A model generated the notes under the pieces. That model saw only the letters and a program-made list of their open reading frames with translations, had not been told where the DNA came from and did not search any database. A DNA stretch of 64,000 nucleotides, taken from the NCBI GenBank assembly GCA_030762935.1, contig CM060890.1, positions 150,594,629 to 150,658,628 on the forward strand. Reading direction: 5' to 3'. Both the position numbers and the translations under genes were made by a program. This DNA comes from Hymenopus coronatus. Taxonomy: Eukaryota > Arthropoda > Insecta > Mantodea > Hymenopodidae. Shown one piece after another: positions 62,560 to 64,000 of the stretch (position 1 is its first letter; every line of letters starts with the position of its first letter).

Positions 62560-64000
62560 AGATGCTACGACAAATCTCAAATTGAACACTAAATTACCAA
62601 CTGATACACACTAAGTAATACAAAGATGCTACTACAAATCCCCTAATGAACATTCCATTACCATCTGGATACTCACTAAGTAATACAAAGATGCTACTAT
62701 AAATCCCCTACTGAATATTGCATTACCATCTGGATACTCACTAAGTAATACAAAGATGCTACTACAAATCCCTTACTGAACATTGTATTACCATCTGGAT
62801 ACTCACTAAGTAATACAAAGATGCCACTACAAATCCCCTACTGAACACTGTATTACCATCTGGTTACTCATTAAATAACACAGAGATGCTACTACAAATC
62901 CCCTAATGAACATTGCATTACCATCTGGATACTCACTGAGTAATATAGAGATGGGACTACAAATCCCCTACTAAACTCTGTATTACCAATTGGATACTCA
63001 CTTAGTAATACAAAGATGCTACCACAAATCCCCTACTGAACACTGTATTACCATCTGGATACTCACTAAATAACACGGAGATGGTACTACAAATCCCCTA
63101 TTGAACATTGCATTTCCATCTGGATACTCACTAAGTAATACAAAGATGCTACTACAAATACCAACTCGAACACTCTATTACCAGCTGGTACTCAGTAAGT
63201 ATTACAGAGATGGTACTACAAATCAACAACTGAACAGTGTATTACCAGCTGGATTCTCTTTAAGTAATACAAAGATGCTACGACAAATCACAAATTGAAC
63301 ACTGTATTACCAACTGATACTCACTAAGTAATACAAAGATGCTACTACAAATCCCCTACTGAACATACCATTTCCATCTGGATACTCACTAAGTAATACA
63401 AAGATGCTACTATAAATCCCCTACTGAACATTGCATTACCATCTGGATACTCACTAAGTAATACAAAGATGCTACTACAAATACCTTACTGAACATTGTA
63501 TTACCATCTGGATACTCACTAAGTAATACAAAGATGCCACTACAAATCCCCTACTGAACACTATATTACCATCTGGATACTCACTAAATAACACAGAGAT
63601 GCCACTACAAATTCCCTACTGAACATTGCATTACCATCTGGATACTCACTAAGTAATATAGAGATTGGGACTACAAATCCCCTTCTAAACTCTGTATTAC
63701 CAATTGGATACTCTCTAAGTAATACAAAGATGCTACCAGAAATCCCCTACTGAACACTGTATTACCATCTGGATATTCACTCAATAACACAGAGATGGTA
63801 CTACAAATCCTCTATTGAACATTGCATTACCATCTGGATACTCACTGAGTAATATAGTGATGCTACTACAAATCCCCTACTAAACACTGTATTACCAATT
63901 GGATACTCACTAAGTAATACAAAGATGCTACTACAAATCCCTTACTAAACACTGTATTACCATTTGGATACTCACTAAATAACACAGAGATGCTACTACA
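62560..64000. repeat. S3-C about 0.72-kb higher-order repeat (11-mer)
   Basis: The variants CAAATTGAACACT...CCAACTGATAC at 62,575 and 63,290, and GGGACTACAAATCCCC...CCAATTGGATACTC at 62,952 and 63,667, are about 715-719 bp apart, or 11 monomers. An older, more diverged version starts near 59,910. The second copy runs off the window. Confidence 0.78.

Larger units (their letters stand above)
56791..64000. repeat. 65-bp satellite, subfamily S3-C
   Basis: About 111 monomers run to the window end. Diagnostic segments are CATCTGGATACTCACT, AAGTAATACAAAGATGCTAC and TACAAATCCCCTACTG. Alternates are GAGTAATAC, AAATAACACAGAG and CATTGCATTACC. Between-monomer divergence is visibly greater than in subfamily B, so homogenisation is weaker or older. 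The array continues beyond the window. Confidence 0.95.

Noticed and set aside
56791..64000. tRNA-like origin of the 64/65-bp satellites, parallel to S1
   Set aside because: No TTCRANY loop with flanking 5-bp stem and no B-box match on either strand; resemblance to AGCTGGTAATA is too short.

Overview
This window is repeat-rich, non-coding DNA from a eukaryote, most likely an invertebrate animal. The animal call rests on large satellite arrays, tRNA-headed SINEs, a decayed non-LTR retrotransposon with endonuclease and reverse transcriptase remnants, and AT-rich spacers. The 3' body of the SINE at 30.3-30.6 kb reminds me of SINEs in polyneopteran insects such as grasshoppers; that is recollection, and the species call is weak. 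I see no intact host gene, rRNA gene, functional tRNA gene or CRISPR array. Nearly every open frame is a by-product of repeats whose length suits the reading frame.

Layout. (1) 1-30107: an array of about 358 copies of an 84-bp satellite, arranged in higher-order repeats (HORs) of about 922, 1762, 2015, 3529, 3604 and 3941 bp. Read on the minus strand, the canonical monomer carries a perfect tRNA T-arm with a consensus RNA polymerase III B box, preceded by an A-box-like segment and a truncated anticodon-arm-like segment. I infer a tRNA- or SINE-derived satellite. (2) 30108-30860: the array ends abruptly, followed by a TA microsatellite and two adjacent SINEs with different tRNA-like heads. (3) About 30.87-39.7 kb: AT-rich DNA built of strongly diverged copies of one roughly 0.7-0.75 kb repeat, mostly plus-oriented on the left and inverted on the right, with a switch near 34.24 kb. 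(4) 39797-40060: a third, minus-strand SINE-like element with an A tail.

(5) About 40.22-64.0 kb: a second satellite superfamily with 60-65-bp monomers in ordered blocks. These are a 64/60-bp CAGCTG-rich subfamily (40.22-45.66 kb), a zone of degenerate intermediates (45.66-46.1 kb), a 65-bp subfamily A (46.1-46.77 kb), a 65/63-bp subfamily B (46.78-54.0 kb), and a 65-bp subfamily C (56.79 kb to the window end). Hand alignment of the 64-bp and 65-bp units shows they are homologous. (6) 54.01-56.79 kb: a 5'-truncated, multiply frameshifted LINE sits between subfamilies B and C.

How it fits together. The window reads as a series of tandem repeat families of different ages, each homogenised in local blocks, with transposons at or near the boundaries. 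Pericentromeric or other heterochromatin is the natural setting, but that is inferred. The observations most worth testing are the tRNA-like module repeated hundreds of times, and the LINE lying exactly between two subfamilies.
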